A stretch of DNA of 5,624 nucleotides, taken from positions 1 through 5,624 of the forward strand of contig CAMAUF010000172.1 of assembly GCA_945861295.1 (NCBI GenBank), in the 5' to 3' direction. Under the pieces are notes generated by a model. That model saw only the letters and a program-made list of their open reading frames with translations. It was not told the origin of the DNA and ran no database searches. This stretch comes from a bacterium. GTDB taxonomy: Bacteria; Chloroflexota; Dehalococcoidia; Tepidiformales; Tepidiformaceae. The position numbers and the translations under genes are program-made. Every line of letters starts with the position of its first letter. The first letter of the stretch is position 1. Positions 1 through 5,624 of the stretch are shown piece after piece.

Positions 1-2042
1 GGCCCCAGGCCATCTTGCGCCTTCCCCATTTGAGCAAGGCACACGCCTACGTTGCTTAGGCTCATGGCGAGATTGGGCCCAACGAGGTTCGGACTGTGGC
101 GTTTAATGTCGCGGTAGAGATCCACGGCTTCCCATGAGGCTTCGAGGGCCTCTTTCCGCCGCCCGACTTTACTTAGGCATACTCCAAAGTTGTTTAGCGC
201 CATGGCCAGATTCCGCGTCGAGGCACCCGGACTCCGTGCCGCTAGCCCGCGGAGCTGCGCGACGATGGCCAGATTGAGGTCGACCTTGTAGGAGCGCAAC
301 GCGACCGACGCCTCTGGGAGCCCATTAGCAATCTCCATGAGCGGGACGACATCGGCCTCGTTCGCCTTCAAGAGCGCCGCTACCCACGCCAGCGGGCGGG
401 CGAGTTCGGCAGCGCGGACGGGCAAGTCGGGCGTTTCGGCCTCGTGGGCGTAGTCCTGGATCAGGCGGCCGACGGCTTCGGCCGTGTGGCGAGCGTCCAA
501 GTGGGCGGCATCGACCACGGTCTGCTCGGCTACCTCGTCGCTGCGGTCGTGCAACGCCAGCAGGACGACGGCTTCGCCGAGGATATCGGGCACGACCTTC
601 TTGGCGGTCACGCCGTCACCCATAACGTCGGCTAGACCCTGCGCCAGGAGTTCGGCGCTCGTCCGAGGGAGCTTGTCGTCGTAGGCCTGGATTGCGGCGG
701 CAAGCTGGTCGCGATGGATGGCGCCGCAGAGGGTCGAGAGCGCGCCCATGTGCACGGCGAGGTCTTTCAGGGCCGCTTCCGCCGTGGCCCCCTCCAGACG
801 CCGGATTTCGTGGGCGGCGACCTCGAAGGCGAGACCCGCGAGCGAGAGGGTCATCGCCGCCGCGAAGCCGCGCTCGGTGGCGACCAGGCCCGCCATCAAC
901 AGGGCCAGTGGCTCCTTAGCCCAAAGGCGCGCGGCCAAGGTCGCCGCTTGCTCGGGCGTGAGCGCGTCTATCGGTGGCGTTTGCGCTTTCGAGACGAGCC
1001 CGGCCAGCGCCCAGCCTTCGAGGAAGAGGGCTGCTTGCTCCGCTTTGACATCCCAGGGCGGCAACGGCTGCGCGGTCCTGGGCACGTTCAGGGCGGCTCC
1101 TGCGGCGGTCGCGACGTCGTCCAGCCAGCGGCCGGCCGCCCGTTCGAGAAGGAGGACGCGGAGCTTCGGGCCACCGCGCGTGTATGACTTGCCGGGCATC
1201 GTGACCCAGGTCTTGATCTGTTCGCGCCAGCCTGCGGCGTAGTCGATTACGATCAGCGTGGGCGTCTTGCGGTCCCAGCCTGCCAGGGCGTCGGGGTCCG
1301 GCCCGCCGGCGAGGAAGCCAGCGTCCCAAAGCTCGCCCGCGCTGCGGCGGACCAGCGCCTCGCGACAGAGTTCGAGCGCGAGCCTCGTCTTACCGGCGCC
1401 TCCAGGGCCAACGAGCACGTGAAATGACGCGGTCGGCGGCCCATCCAGCCAGGCGACGAGGTAATCCAGCGCTTCGCGGCGCTTTTCGCCGGCGAACGCG
1501 ACCAGGCCGGAGAACGGGCTCAGCGCCTGGCCGAAGGAGAAATCTGGCGTCTCGCTCGGGTCATAGCGCCGGTCATCGAACAGCGTCAGCGTGGGCCGGC
1601 CGGGGATGCCCCAGCGCTCTTGGATGTCCGCGAACAGCGGGGCCAGGACGTCGCGGATCACCCAAGCCTGCCGCCGATCGGTGGCGTCGCCGGTCGCGGC
1701 CAGCGCTGCACAGACGCGGCTGAGGAAGTCCCGCAGCGCCGCTTCGGCAGCGCGGGACGTATCGGCCGGGATGCGTCCCGCCCGGACGAAAGCCGTCGCC
1801 TTATCCGGGCTGCCGAGAGTCGTCGCGACGGCCTCCCAGGCCTCCGGCGAGTGCTGCGGATCGGCGAGCATCTTCTGTAGGATCTCGCGTGCAACGCGCT
1901 CGGTCGTCTGCTGCTCTATGCCCTCGGCTCGCTTGCGGCCGAGGAGTCGCCAGCCAGCCGCGATAGGCGCCTGGATGAGCGCTGCCGCCAGATTGGCCGC
2001 AATGTTGGCCGCGAACTGCTCAGGGTCCCAGGGTGAGGTCAT
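1..2042 (-). CDS. STAND-type P-loop NTPase with TPR repeats, partial (C-terminus off the left edge)
   Basis: The frame read leftward from ATG at 2042 stays open for 680 codons to the window edge, so the C-terminus is missing. Visible: a helical N-terminal region of unknown function (about 1-150); a linker (about 150-205); a Walker A loop GPGGAGKT (212-219); a Walker B-like strand TLIVIDYA with D267 (262-269); a following strand RVLLLERAAGRW (295-306), common in bacterial STAND ATPases; a PLAL motif near 378-381 resembling the NB-ARC GLPLA element; a helical region (about 390-590); then TPRs beginning NLAMALNN (611) and NLAMSLSN (657), period 46 residues. STAND proteins are usually ATP-dependent switches whose repeats sense a ligand or partner; some act in phage defence or signalling. 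The role here is inferred. The start is bounded by an in-frame stop at 2085-2087; the only alternative is TTG at 2051. Shine-Dalgarno is weak (CAGG). The gene is divergent from pyrG. Confidence 0.87.
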   Translation of the reverse strand, partial: MTSPWDPEQFAANIAANLAAALIQAPIAAGWRLLGRKRAEGIEQQTTERVAREILQKMLADPQHSPEAWEAVATTLGSPDKATAFVRAGRIPADTSRAAEAALRDFLSRVCAALAATGDATDRRQAWVIRDVLAPLFADIQERWGIPGRPTLTLFDDRRYDPSETPDFSFGQALSPFSGLVAFAGEKRREALDYLVAWLDGPPTASFHVLVGPGGAGKTRLALELCREALVRRSAGELWDAGFLAGGPDPDALAGWDRKTPTLIVIDYAAGWREQIKTWVTMPGKSYTRGGPKLRVLLLERAAGRWLDDVATAAGAALNVPRTAQPLPPWDVKAEQAALFLEGWALAGLVSKAQTPPIDALTPEQAATLAARLWAKEPLALLMAGLVATERGFAAAMTLSLAGLAFEVAAHEIRRLEGATAEAALKDLAVHMGALSTLCGAIHRDQLAAAIQAYDDKLPRTSAELLAQGLADVMGDGVTAKKVVPDILGEAVVLLALHDRSDEVAEQTVVDAAHLDARHTAEAVGRLIQDYAHEAETPDLPVRAAELARPLAWVAALLKANEADVVPLMEIANGLPEASVALRSYKVDLNLAIVAQLRGLAARSPGASTRNLAMALNNFGVCLSKVGRRKEALEASWEAVDLYRDIKRHSPNLVGPNLAMSLSNVGVCLAQMGKAQDGLG

Positions 2043-2055
2043 CGCCTGCAAGTCT

Positions 2056-2068
2056 ATCGCATAGCGAT
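2056..2068. repeat. Short inverted repeat upstream of the STAND gene
   Basis: ATCGC-ATA-GCGAT is a perfect 5-bp inverted repeat around a 3-base centre. It can extend through one T:G wobble and a further C:G pair (2054-2070). It ends 13 bases upstream of the leftward ATG at 2042, where it could be an operator or a small 5' leader hairpin. Such short palindromes also occur by chance. Confidence 0.3.
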
Positions 2069-2128
2069 GGCCGGTGACCCACCGTCAGGCTGGCAGCTTC
2101 GAGACATCGAGGTGGTGAAGGCGGCGGT

Positions 2129-2141
2129 TCGGTCGTACCGA
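2129..2141. repeat. Short inverted repeat in the middle of the divergent region
   Basis: TCGGT-CGT-ACCGA is a perfect 5-bp inverted repeat with a 3-base centre, the same geometry as the repeat at 2056-2068 but a different sequence. It lies upstream of the pyrG -35 box and could be a regulator site. No known operator consensus is recognised. Confidence 0.25.
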
Positions 2142-2180
2142 GTGAGCGCTAGGTCGTCGAAAGCATCGCACATTTGTTCG

Positions 2181-2209
2181 TTGACCAGCGAGCCCTCAAG
2201 GCCTAGCAT
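2181..2209 (+). promoter_or_regulatory. Predicted sigma70-type promoter of pyrG
   Basis: A -35 box TTGACC (2181-2186, five of six matches to TTGACA) is followed after 17 bases by a -10 box TAGCAT (2204-2209, four of six matches to TATAAT). Initiation would fall near 2216, giving a 5' leader of about 20 bases before the ATG at 2237. There is no room in such a leader for an attenuator, and no GGG run at the predicted start of the kind used for reiterative-transcription control of pyrG in some Gram-positive bacteria. Confidence 0.55.
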
Positions 2210-2230
2210 GGGTCGAGCCTGAACCCGAGC

Positions 2231-2234
2231 GAGG
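2231..2234 (+). promoter_or_regulatory. Possible weak ribosome binding site of pyrG
   Basis: GAGG lies only two bases before the ATG at 2237, closer than the usual 5-9 bases; a second purine patch, GAGC, is at 2227-2230. The start itself is well supported because the protein begins MAKFIFVTGG, the normal CTP synthase N-terminus. Confidence 0.35.
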
Positions 2235-2236
2235 CC

Positions 2237-3850
2237 ATGGCAAAGTTCATTTTCGTGACCGGCGGCGTCGTCAGTTCTGTTGGCAAAGGCATCCTCACGG
2301 CCAGCCTTGGACGCATCCTCAAGTCCCGCGGCGTGACTGTCTCAGTCCAGAAGCTCGACCCCTACCTCAACGTCGATCCGGGCACGATGTCGCCTTACCA
2401 GCATGGGGAAGTCTTCGTGACGGTCGACGGCGCCGAGACGGACCTCGACCTTGGCCACTACGAGCGCTTCATCGACCAGGATTTGACCAAGCTGGCGTCC
2501 GTCACAAGCGGCCGCATCTATCAAGCCGTTCTAGATAAGGAAAGGCGTGGCGATTACCTCGGCGGCACGATCCAGGCCGTCCCCCACCTCACCAACGAGA
2601 TCAAGAGCCGGATCTACGGGGCGGCGAGCCAGGCCGGCTGCGATGTGCTGATTTGCGAGGTCGGCGGCACCGTCGGCGACATCGAGGGCGAGAGCTTCCT
2701 GGAAGCGATCCGCCAGATCCGCCACGAACGCGCGCGGACGGACACCCTGAGCATCCACGTCTGCTTCCTGCCCTATGTCGGCGCGACCGGCGAACTCAAG
2801 ACCAAGCCGACCCAGCACTCCGTCCGCGAGTTGCGATCCAAGGGCATCCAGCCGGACGTCATCGTCCTCCGTTCGGATCAAACGGTGACGAAAGACATCT
2901 CCGAGAAGGTCGCCTTGTTCTGCGACGTAGAGCCGCGCGCGGTCATCCCCCTGGAGACGGTGAACTCGATTTACGAAGTGCCGCTCCTCCTCGACCAACG
3001 CGGCCTGGGCGACGTCACGATCGAGAAGCTCGCGCTGACGGGGACACGGGACCTGGACGAATGGCGCGAAATGGTCGACCGGCTCAAGCACCCGAAGGGG
3101 TCCGTTTCGGTGGCGATCGTCGGCAAGTACGTCAAGTTGAAGGATGCCTACCTGTCCGTGAAGGAAGCGCTCTCACATGCCGGGATCGCGAACGGTGTCG
3201 AAGTCGATATCCAATGGATTCCGGCCGAAACGCTCGAGAGCCGCCCCGCCATGGACGTCCTGGCGGGCGTTTGCGGGATCATCGTGCCGGGCGGGTTCGG
3301 CGAACGCGGTTGGGAAGGCAAGGTCCGGGCCGCGACGTACGCGCGGACGACGGGCATCCCCTACTTCGGGCTCTGCCTCGGGATGCAGGTCATGGTCACG
3401 GAGTTCGCCCGCAATGTTTGCGGGCTGGAAGGCGCGAACTCAACGGAGATGGACCAGGAGACGCAGTATCCGGTCATCAGCCTACTGGAGGAGCAGATCG
3501 GGGTCGTGAACAAGGGCGGCACGATGCGCCTCGGAGCGTACCCCTGCCGGCTCGATCCCGGTTCATTGGCGGCGCGTGGCTATGGCGCCGATTCCGTCTC
3601 GGAGCGGCACCGGCACCGGCTCGAGTTCAACAACGCGTTTCGCGAACAGCTCACCGGCGCCGGCTTGCGCGTCAGCGGGACCTCGCCCGACGGCTCGCTC
3701 GTCGAGATTTCCGAGATTACGGGTCATCCCTTCATGCTCGGGACGCAATTCCACCCCGAGCTGCAAAGCCGGCCAAACCGTCCGCATCCGCTCTTCCGGG
3801 AGTTCATCGCGGCGGCCCTACGGCGGCAAGGGCTGGGCGCGGCTAAGTGA
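2237..3850 (+). CDS. pyrG: CTP synthase (glutamine-hydrolysing), complete
   Basis: CTP synthase aminates UTP to CTP using ATP and glutamine (or ammonia), the last step of pyrimidine nucleotide synthesis in the cytosol. The 537 residues match the usual length. The N-terminal synthetase domain shows FVTGGVVSSVGKGI (6-19, P-loop lysine K17), the metal-binding D71 and E141 with GGTVGDIE (143-150), and the UTP/CTP-site segment KTKPTQHSV (188-196). The class I glutamine amidotransferase domain starts near 290 and has the oxyanion loop PGGFGERG (351-358), the nucleophile C380 in GLCLGMQ, and H506 and E508 in TQFHPE. All catalytic residues are present, so the enzyme should be active. It has its own promoter, and its stop codon overlaps the start of the nrtS-like gene. 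Minor oddities are FHPEL and NKGGTMRLG, where FHPEF and MGGTMRLG are common; neither change touches a catalytic residue. Confidence 0.98.
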   Translation: MAKFIFVTGGVVSSVGKGILTASLGRILKSRGVTVSVQKLDPYLNVDPGTMSPYQHGEVFVTVDGAETDLDLGHYERFIDQDLTKLASVTSGRIYQAVLDKERRGDYLGGTIQAVPHLTNEIKSRIYGAASQAGCDVLICEVGGTVGDIEGESFLEAIRQIRHERARTDTLSIHVCFLPYVGATGELKTKPTQHSVRELRSKGIQPDVIVLRSDQTVTKDISEKVALFCDVEPRAVIPLETVNSIYEVPLLLDQRGLGDVTIEKLALTGTRDLDEWREMVDRLKHPKGSVSVAIVGKYVKLKDAYLSVKEALSHAGIANGVEVDIQWIPAETLESRPAMDVLAGVCGIIVPGGFGERGWEGKVRAATYARTTGIPYFGLCLGMQVMVTEFARNVCGLEGANSTEMDQETQYPVISLLEEQIGVVNKGGTMRLGAYPCRLDPGSLAARGYGADSVSERHRHRLEFNNAFREQLTGAGLRVSGTSPDGSLVEISEITGHPFMLGTQFHPELQSRPNRPHPLFREFIAAALRRQGLGAAK

Positions 3851-4140
3851 GCGGGACTTGCGCCCAGGGCCACGCCGCGCAGCGCCTCTTTCGTTTCGCC
3901 GCTGGCCCCGTCCCCATCGAAAAATGCCTGCGCCATGCGCTCGTACACCGTCCGCTCGTCCGCAACGCAGTCGTGACCGCAGCCGTGGTCGGTACCGTGC
4001 TCACTGGCATCAACCAGGGCAATGTCCTCTTCGATGGCCGCTTCCCTGATCAACTCTGGTGGAAAATCCCGCTGACGTACTGCGTCCCGTTCTGCGTTTC
4101 GACCTGGGCGGCGCTCCGCATTTCGATGGTGCGAGCCTAG
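3847..4140 (+). CDS. nrtS: Small two-helix membrane protein, NrtS-like nitrate/nitrite transporter
   Basis: This 97-residue protein matches my recollection of the NrtS family, small membrane proteins that transport nitrate and nitrite (described in cyanobacteria, where two paralogues work together). The family-like core is GTVLTGINQGN (49-59) and KIPLTYCVPFCVST (73-86). Two hydrophobic helices are predicted, about 39-56 and 70-91, with a short polar loop containing FDGRFPD. Residues 1-27 are an extension of unclear role and no cleavable signal peptide is evident. GTG at 3847 is the best start: it overlaps the pyrG stop as GTGA, suggesting translational coupling. No in-frame ATG occurs before residue 94; an internal GTG at residue 43 would cut into the first helix. 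The match is from memory of the family pattern, and a single copy could be an oligomeric transporter or have a different substrate. Confidence 0.75.
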   Translation: MSGTCAQGHAAQRLFRFAAGPVPIEKCLRHALVHRPLVRNAVVTAAVVGTVLTGINQGNVLFDGRFPDQLWWKIPLTYCVPFCVSTWAALRISMVRA

Positions 4141-4192
4141 GCCGCTGTCTGGGTGGGAGCACGGGCGCCGGAGGGTGTGGCAGAATCACGGC

Positions 4193-5017
4193 ATGGAACT
4201 GAAGGTTGTCCGCTACGAAGTCGACGAACACGTCGCTACGATCACGCTGAACCGGCCCGAGCGCTTGAACTCCTGGACGGGACGCATGCACGCGGAGTAC
4301 CGCTTCGCGATCGACCAAGCCGAGCGTGACGCCGCCGTTGGCGCTGTGGTGGTCACCGGGGCGGGCCGGGGCTTCTGCGCGGGCGCCGACGCGCGGGCGC
4401 TCGAAGGGCACATCGAAAAAGGTGGCTACGATCCCGGCACGCCGCCTGAAATGGCGAACCCGGGCTACGGTGTCTCCCTCGAGTACGACCGCAATTTCGC
4501 CTTCCATTTCGGCCTGACAAAGGCGGTGATCGCGGCAATCAACGGGCCGGCTGCGGGGGTTGGGCTCGTCCTCGCCTGCTATTGCGACGTCCGTTTCGCC
4601 ACCGAAGGGGCGAAATTGACGACGGCGCATGGCAAGTTGGGCTTGCCTGCGGAATACGGCCTCACGTGGCTGCTGCCGCGGCTCATCGGGCTCTCGGCCG
4701 CGACCGAAATCCTGCTTTCGAGCCGGGTCTTTCTGGCTGAGGAGGCGGCGGCGCTCGGCTTGGTGCACCGCGTCTGCCCGCCTGAGGAGCTGCTCGGGGC
4801 CGCGCAGGCGTACGCCCGCGACCTCGCCCGGCATGTCTCGCCCGCATCCATCCGCGAAACGAAGGCCGCGATTTATCGCGACCTGCACGGCGGCGTCGGC
4901 GCCAGCGTGGAGGCGAGCGAGGCGCTCCTGCGGACGATGGCGAAAGGCCCCGAGTTCGCGGAGGGTGTGCGAGCGCTCACGGAGAAACGGCGGCCGCGCT
5001 TTCGTCCCGATGTGTAG
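4193..5017 (+). CDS. Crotonase-superfamily protein (enoyl-CoA hydratase/isomerase family)
   Basis: A 274-residue cytosolic protein of the crotonase fold, acting on acyl-CoA thioesters. It begins with the typical strand HVATITLNRPERLNSW (13-28). The oxyanion-hole segments are FCAGAD (61-66) and INGPAAGVGL (116-125), followed by ACYCDVRFAT (128-137), LPRLIG (161-166) and the C-terminal ALGLVHRV. Ungapped alignment to rat mitochondrial enoyl-CoA hydratase puts V126 and H146 where the catalytic Glu144 and Glu164 belong, so classical water addition is doubtful. E154 aligns with Asp204 of rat dienoyl-CoA isomerase and is the best acid/base candidate, which favours an isomerase or another crotonase activity. 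Residues 70-100 form a longer loop than in the rat enzyme. ATG 4193 is chosen because the protein then starts with the normal first strand; a GTG at 4175 would add six residues and overlaps the GGAGGG at 4170-4175. It lies 52 bp after the nrtS-like gene and may be co-transcribed. The substrate is unknown. Confidence 0.88.
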   Translation: MELKVVRYEVDEHVATITLNRPERLNSWTGRMHAEYRFAIDQAERDAAVGAVVVTGAGRGFCAGADARALEGHIEKGGYDPGTPPEMANPGYGVSLEYDRNFAFHFGLTKAVIAAINGPAAGVGLVLACYCDVRFATEGAKLTTAHGKLGLPAEYGLTWLLPRLIGLSAATEILLSSRVFLAEEAAALGLVHRVCPPEELLGAAQAYARDLARHVSPASIRETKAAIYRDLHGGVGASVEASEALLRTMAKGPEFAEGVRALTEKRRPRFRPDV

Positions 5018-5057
5018 GCCGCAGGTGGTATCAGGCCCGACCCAACAGCTTCGCTCC

Positions 5058-5087
5058 TTGTGAGGGCCAACTTTGGTGATGTATGAT
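5058..5087 (+). promoter_or_regulatory. Predicted promoter of the two small genes
   Basis: TTGTGA (5058-5063, four of six matches to the -35 consensus) and TATGAT (5082-5087, five of six matches to the -10 consensus) are separated by 18 bases. Initiation near 5094 would leave a leader of about 35 bases before the ATG at 5130. This also argues against the upstream in-frame GTG at 5073 as the start, because it would lie upstream of the -10 box. Confidence 0.45.
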
Positions 5088-5129
5088 TGCAATGCAGAGC
5101 GGCGTAGTTCGGAGCGAAAGGTAATCACG

Positions 5130-5333
5130 ATGGATGAGTCTCGCGCGGTATCTGACCCACCGCTTACCGTGATCGGCAGGTCGACTCGTGCCGAACGAAT
5201 GAGGGCTGCCGTCTTGGCCGACACAGTGGGTTGGGCTGCGGCTCGGGCTGCCCGCGCGACCATGGAGGCCGCGCCTCGCGGGAGGGTTTGGACGCGGGAC
5301 GAACTCCTTGAGGAGTGGGGCGCCGAGGCGTAG
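5130..5333 (+). CDS. Small protein of unknown function (67 aa), first gene of a pair
   Basis: Not recognised. The 67-residue product starts with a polar stretch (MDESRAVSDPP), then an arginine- and alanine-rich, probably helical middle (about 17-46, with TRAERMRAAV and AAARAARATM), and ends with RVWTRDELLEEWGAEA (52-67). It contains no lysine or cysteine, no signal peptide and no clear membrane helix. ATG 5130 is preferred: AAAGG (5117-5121) sits eight bases upstream and a promoter-like pair precedes it. The frame is open back to a GTG at 5073, which would add 19 residues. The next gene starts ten bases after its stop, so the two are probably co-expressed. A short Arg/Ala-rich protein just ahead of another small gene recalls the antitoxin position in toxin-antitoxin pairs, but no antitoxin fold signature is visible, so that is speculation. 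Confidence 0.5.
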   Translation: MDESRAVSDPPLTVIGRSTRAERMRAAVLADTVGWAAARAARATMEAAPRGRVWTRDELLEEWGAEA

Positions 5334-5343
5334 GCTCGGGGCG

Positions 5344-5613
5344 ATGGACTGGGTAATTGGTCCAGAGGTCCAGGAGTTTGGGGAAACGCTCGATCTCTCG
5401 GCGCGCTTCATGCTCTTGCGCTTGATTATTGCGACTGCCCACTCCGAATCGGACGATGACAGTCTGTGGTTTGATGACTTCGACGGTTGGCGAGTTGGAG
5501 TGGACGGGCGGTTCATGGTGTACCTCTTCCATGAGCTTCCGGGCCTCTGGGCAGCGGTTCACGCGCGATTTCTCAACACCTACTTTGACGCCGCATGGGA
5601 CGACCAGGGCTGA
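5344..5613 (+). CDS. Small acidic protein of unknown function (89 aa), second gene of a pair
   Basis: Not recognised. The 89-residue product is strongly acidic, with no lysine and five arginines against about seventeen Asp/Glu. It has a hydrophobic patch FMLLRLIIAT (22-31), a cluster of acids around ESDDDS (35-40) and DDFD (44-47), and an aromatic-rich C-terminal half with FMVYLFHELPGLWAA (57-71) and FLNTYFDAAW (76-85). The alternation of DGWRVGVDGRFMVYLF suggests a beta-strand pair followed by helices. ATG 5344 follows the previous stop by ten bases; a GGGG run (5338-5341) may serve as a poor ribosome site. An upstream ATG at 5308 in the same frame would overlap the preceding gene by 26 bases and is less likely. 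Codons end in A or T more often than in pyrG, which may mean later acquisition or weak expression. A partner role with the preceding gene is inferred only from spacing. Confidence 0.5.
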   Translation: MDWVIGPEVQEFGETLDLSARFMLLRLIIATAHSESDDDSLWFDDFDGWRVGVDGRFMVYLFHELPGLWAAVHARFLNTYFDAAWDDQG

Positions 5614-5624
5614 TGTCCCAGGTT
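5613..5624 (+). CDS. Possible start of a further gene running off the right edge
   Basis: The stop of the preceding small gene and an ATG overlap as TGATG (stop 5611-5613, ATG 5613-5615), a typical coupling arrangement. Only four codons (MSQV) are visible, so this is a position-based guess. Confidence 0.15.

Larger units (their letters stand above)
2043..2236. promoter_or_regulatory. Divergent intergenic region between the STAND gene and pyrG
   Basis: These 194 bases separate two genes transcribed away from each other, so they should hold both promoters. The pyrG-side promoter is clear and listed separately. No equally convincing promoter was found for the leftward STAND gene; a TTGAGG on the minus strand (2194-2199) has only a poor -10 partner. 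Two short inverted repeats lie here. Short frames of 51 codons are open on each strand (2067-2222 plus, 2054-2209 minus), but they overlap each other and the pyrG promoter and resemble nothing I know. Confidence 0.6.

Noticed and set aside
444..2064. Several plus-strand frames of 60-174 codons opposite the left-hand gene.
   Set aside because: They lie antisense to the continuous STAND frame, whose Walker and TPR motifs show which strand codes; their translations are low-complexity Arg/Ala/Pro-rich sequence.
2210..2236. pyrG control by reiterative transcription or a leader attenuator.
   Set aside because: The predicted start near 2216 is not a G run followed by C, and the leader of about 20 bases is too short for a terminator hairpin.
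2531..3091. A 186-codon open frame on the minus strand inside pyrG.
   Set aside because: It is fully antisense to catalytic parts of CTP synthase and has no recognisable domain.
4175..4192. GTG at 4175 as the start of the crotonase gene.
   Set aside because: It would add MWQNHG ahead of the normal N-terminal strand and overlaps the purine-rich GGAGGG; ATG 4193 gives the usual family start.
5034..5068. GGCCC (5034-5038) and GGGCC (5064-5068) as a terminator after the crotonase gene.
   Set aside because: The stem is only 5 bp with a loop of about 25 bases and no T run follows, so it is not a convincing intrinsic terminator.
4010..5263. A 417-codon open frame on the minus strand opposite the nrtS-like and crotonase genes.
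   Set aside because: It is antisense to a clear crotonase gene, its translation is Arg/Pro/Ala-rich with no family motif, and long antisense frames are expected in GC-rich coding DNA.
1..5624. CRISPR array, tRNA, rRNA, insertion sequence or attachment site.
   Set aside because: No regularly spaced direct repeats other than the TPR-coding units, no structural RNA motifs, no transposase-like protein and no flanking terminal repeats were seen.

Overview
This is a GC-rich bacterial window. The CTP synthase and a small NrtS-like membrane protein suggest a free-living bacterium. The sequence does not fix the phylum; the style of PyrG would fit Chloroflexota or a related high-GC lineage, but that is only an impression. 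No rRNA, tRNA, CRISPR array, insertion sequence or attachment site was seen.

Layout. Positions 1-2042, minus strand: one uninterrupted reading frame that runs off the left edge (680 codons visible). It encodes the N-terminal and central parts of a STAND-type P-loop NTPase followed by the first tetratricopeptide repeats (46-residue period). Positions 2043-2236: a divergent intergenic region with a good sigma70-like promoter for pyrG and two short inverted repeats. Positions 2237-3850, plus: complete pyrG (CTP synthase). Positions 3847-4140, plus: a small two-helix membrane protein resembling the nitrate/nitrite transporter NrtS, whose GTG start overlaps the pyrG stop by four bases. Positions 4193-5017, plus: a crotonase-superfamily protein that lacks both classical hydratase glutamates. 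After a promoter-like sequence at about 5058-5087 come two small, closely spaced, unrecognised genes (5130-5333 and 5344-5613). A possible further gene starts at 5613 and runs off the right edge.

How the genes fit together. pyrG supplies CTP from UTP, using glutamine or ammonia nitrogen. The overlapping nrtS-like gene would bring nitrate or nitrite into the cell, so the two are probably co-translated and share at least a loose nitrogen theme. The crotonase gene follows by 52 bp in the same direction and may be read from the same transcript, but no pathway link is visible. The STAND/TPR protein faces away and is probably an independent signalling or conflict-type switch protein. The two small genes on the right look like a separate mini-operon. 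The parts least explained by known biology are the N-terminal domain of the STAND protein and this small-gene pair.
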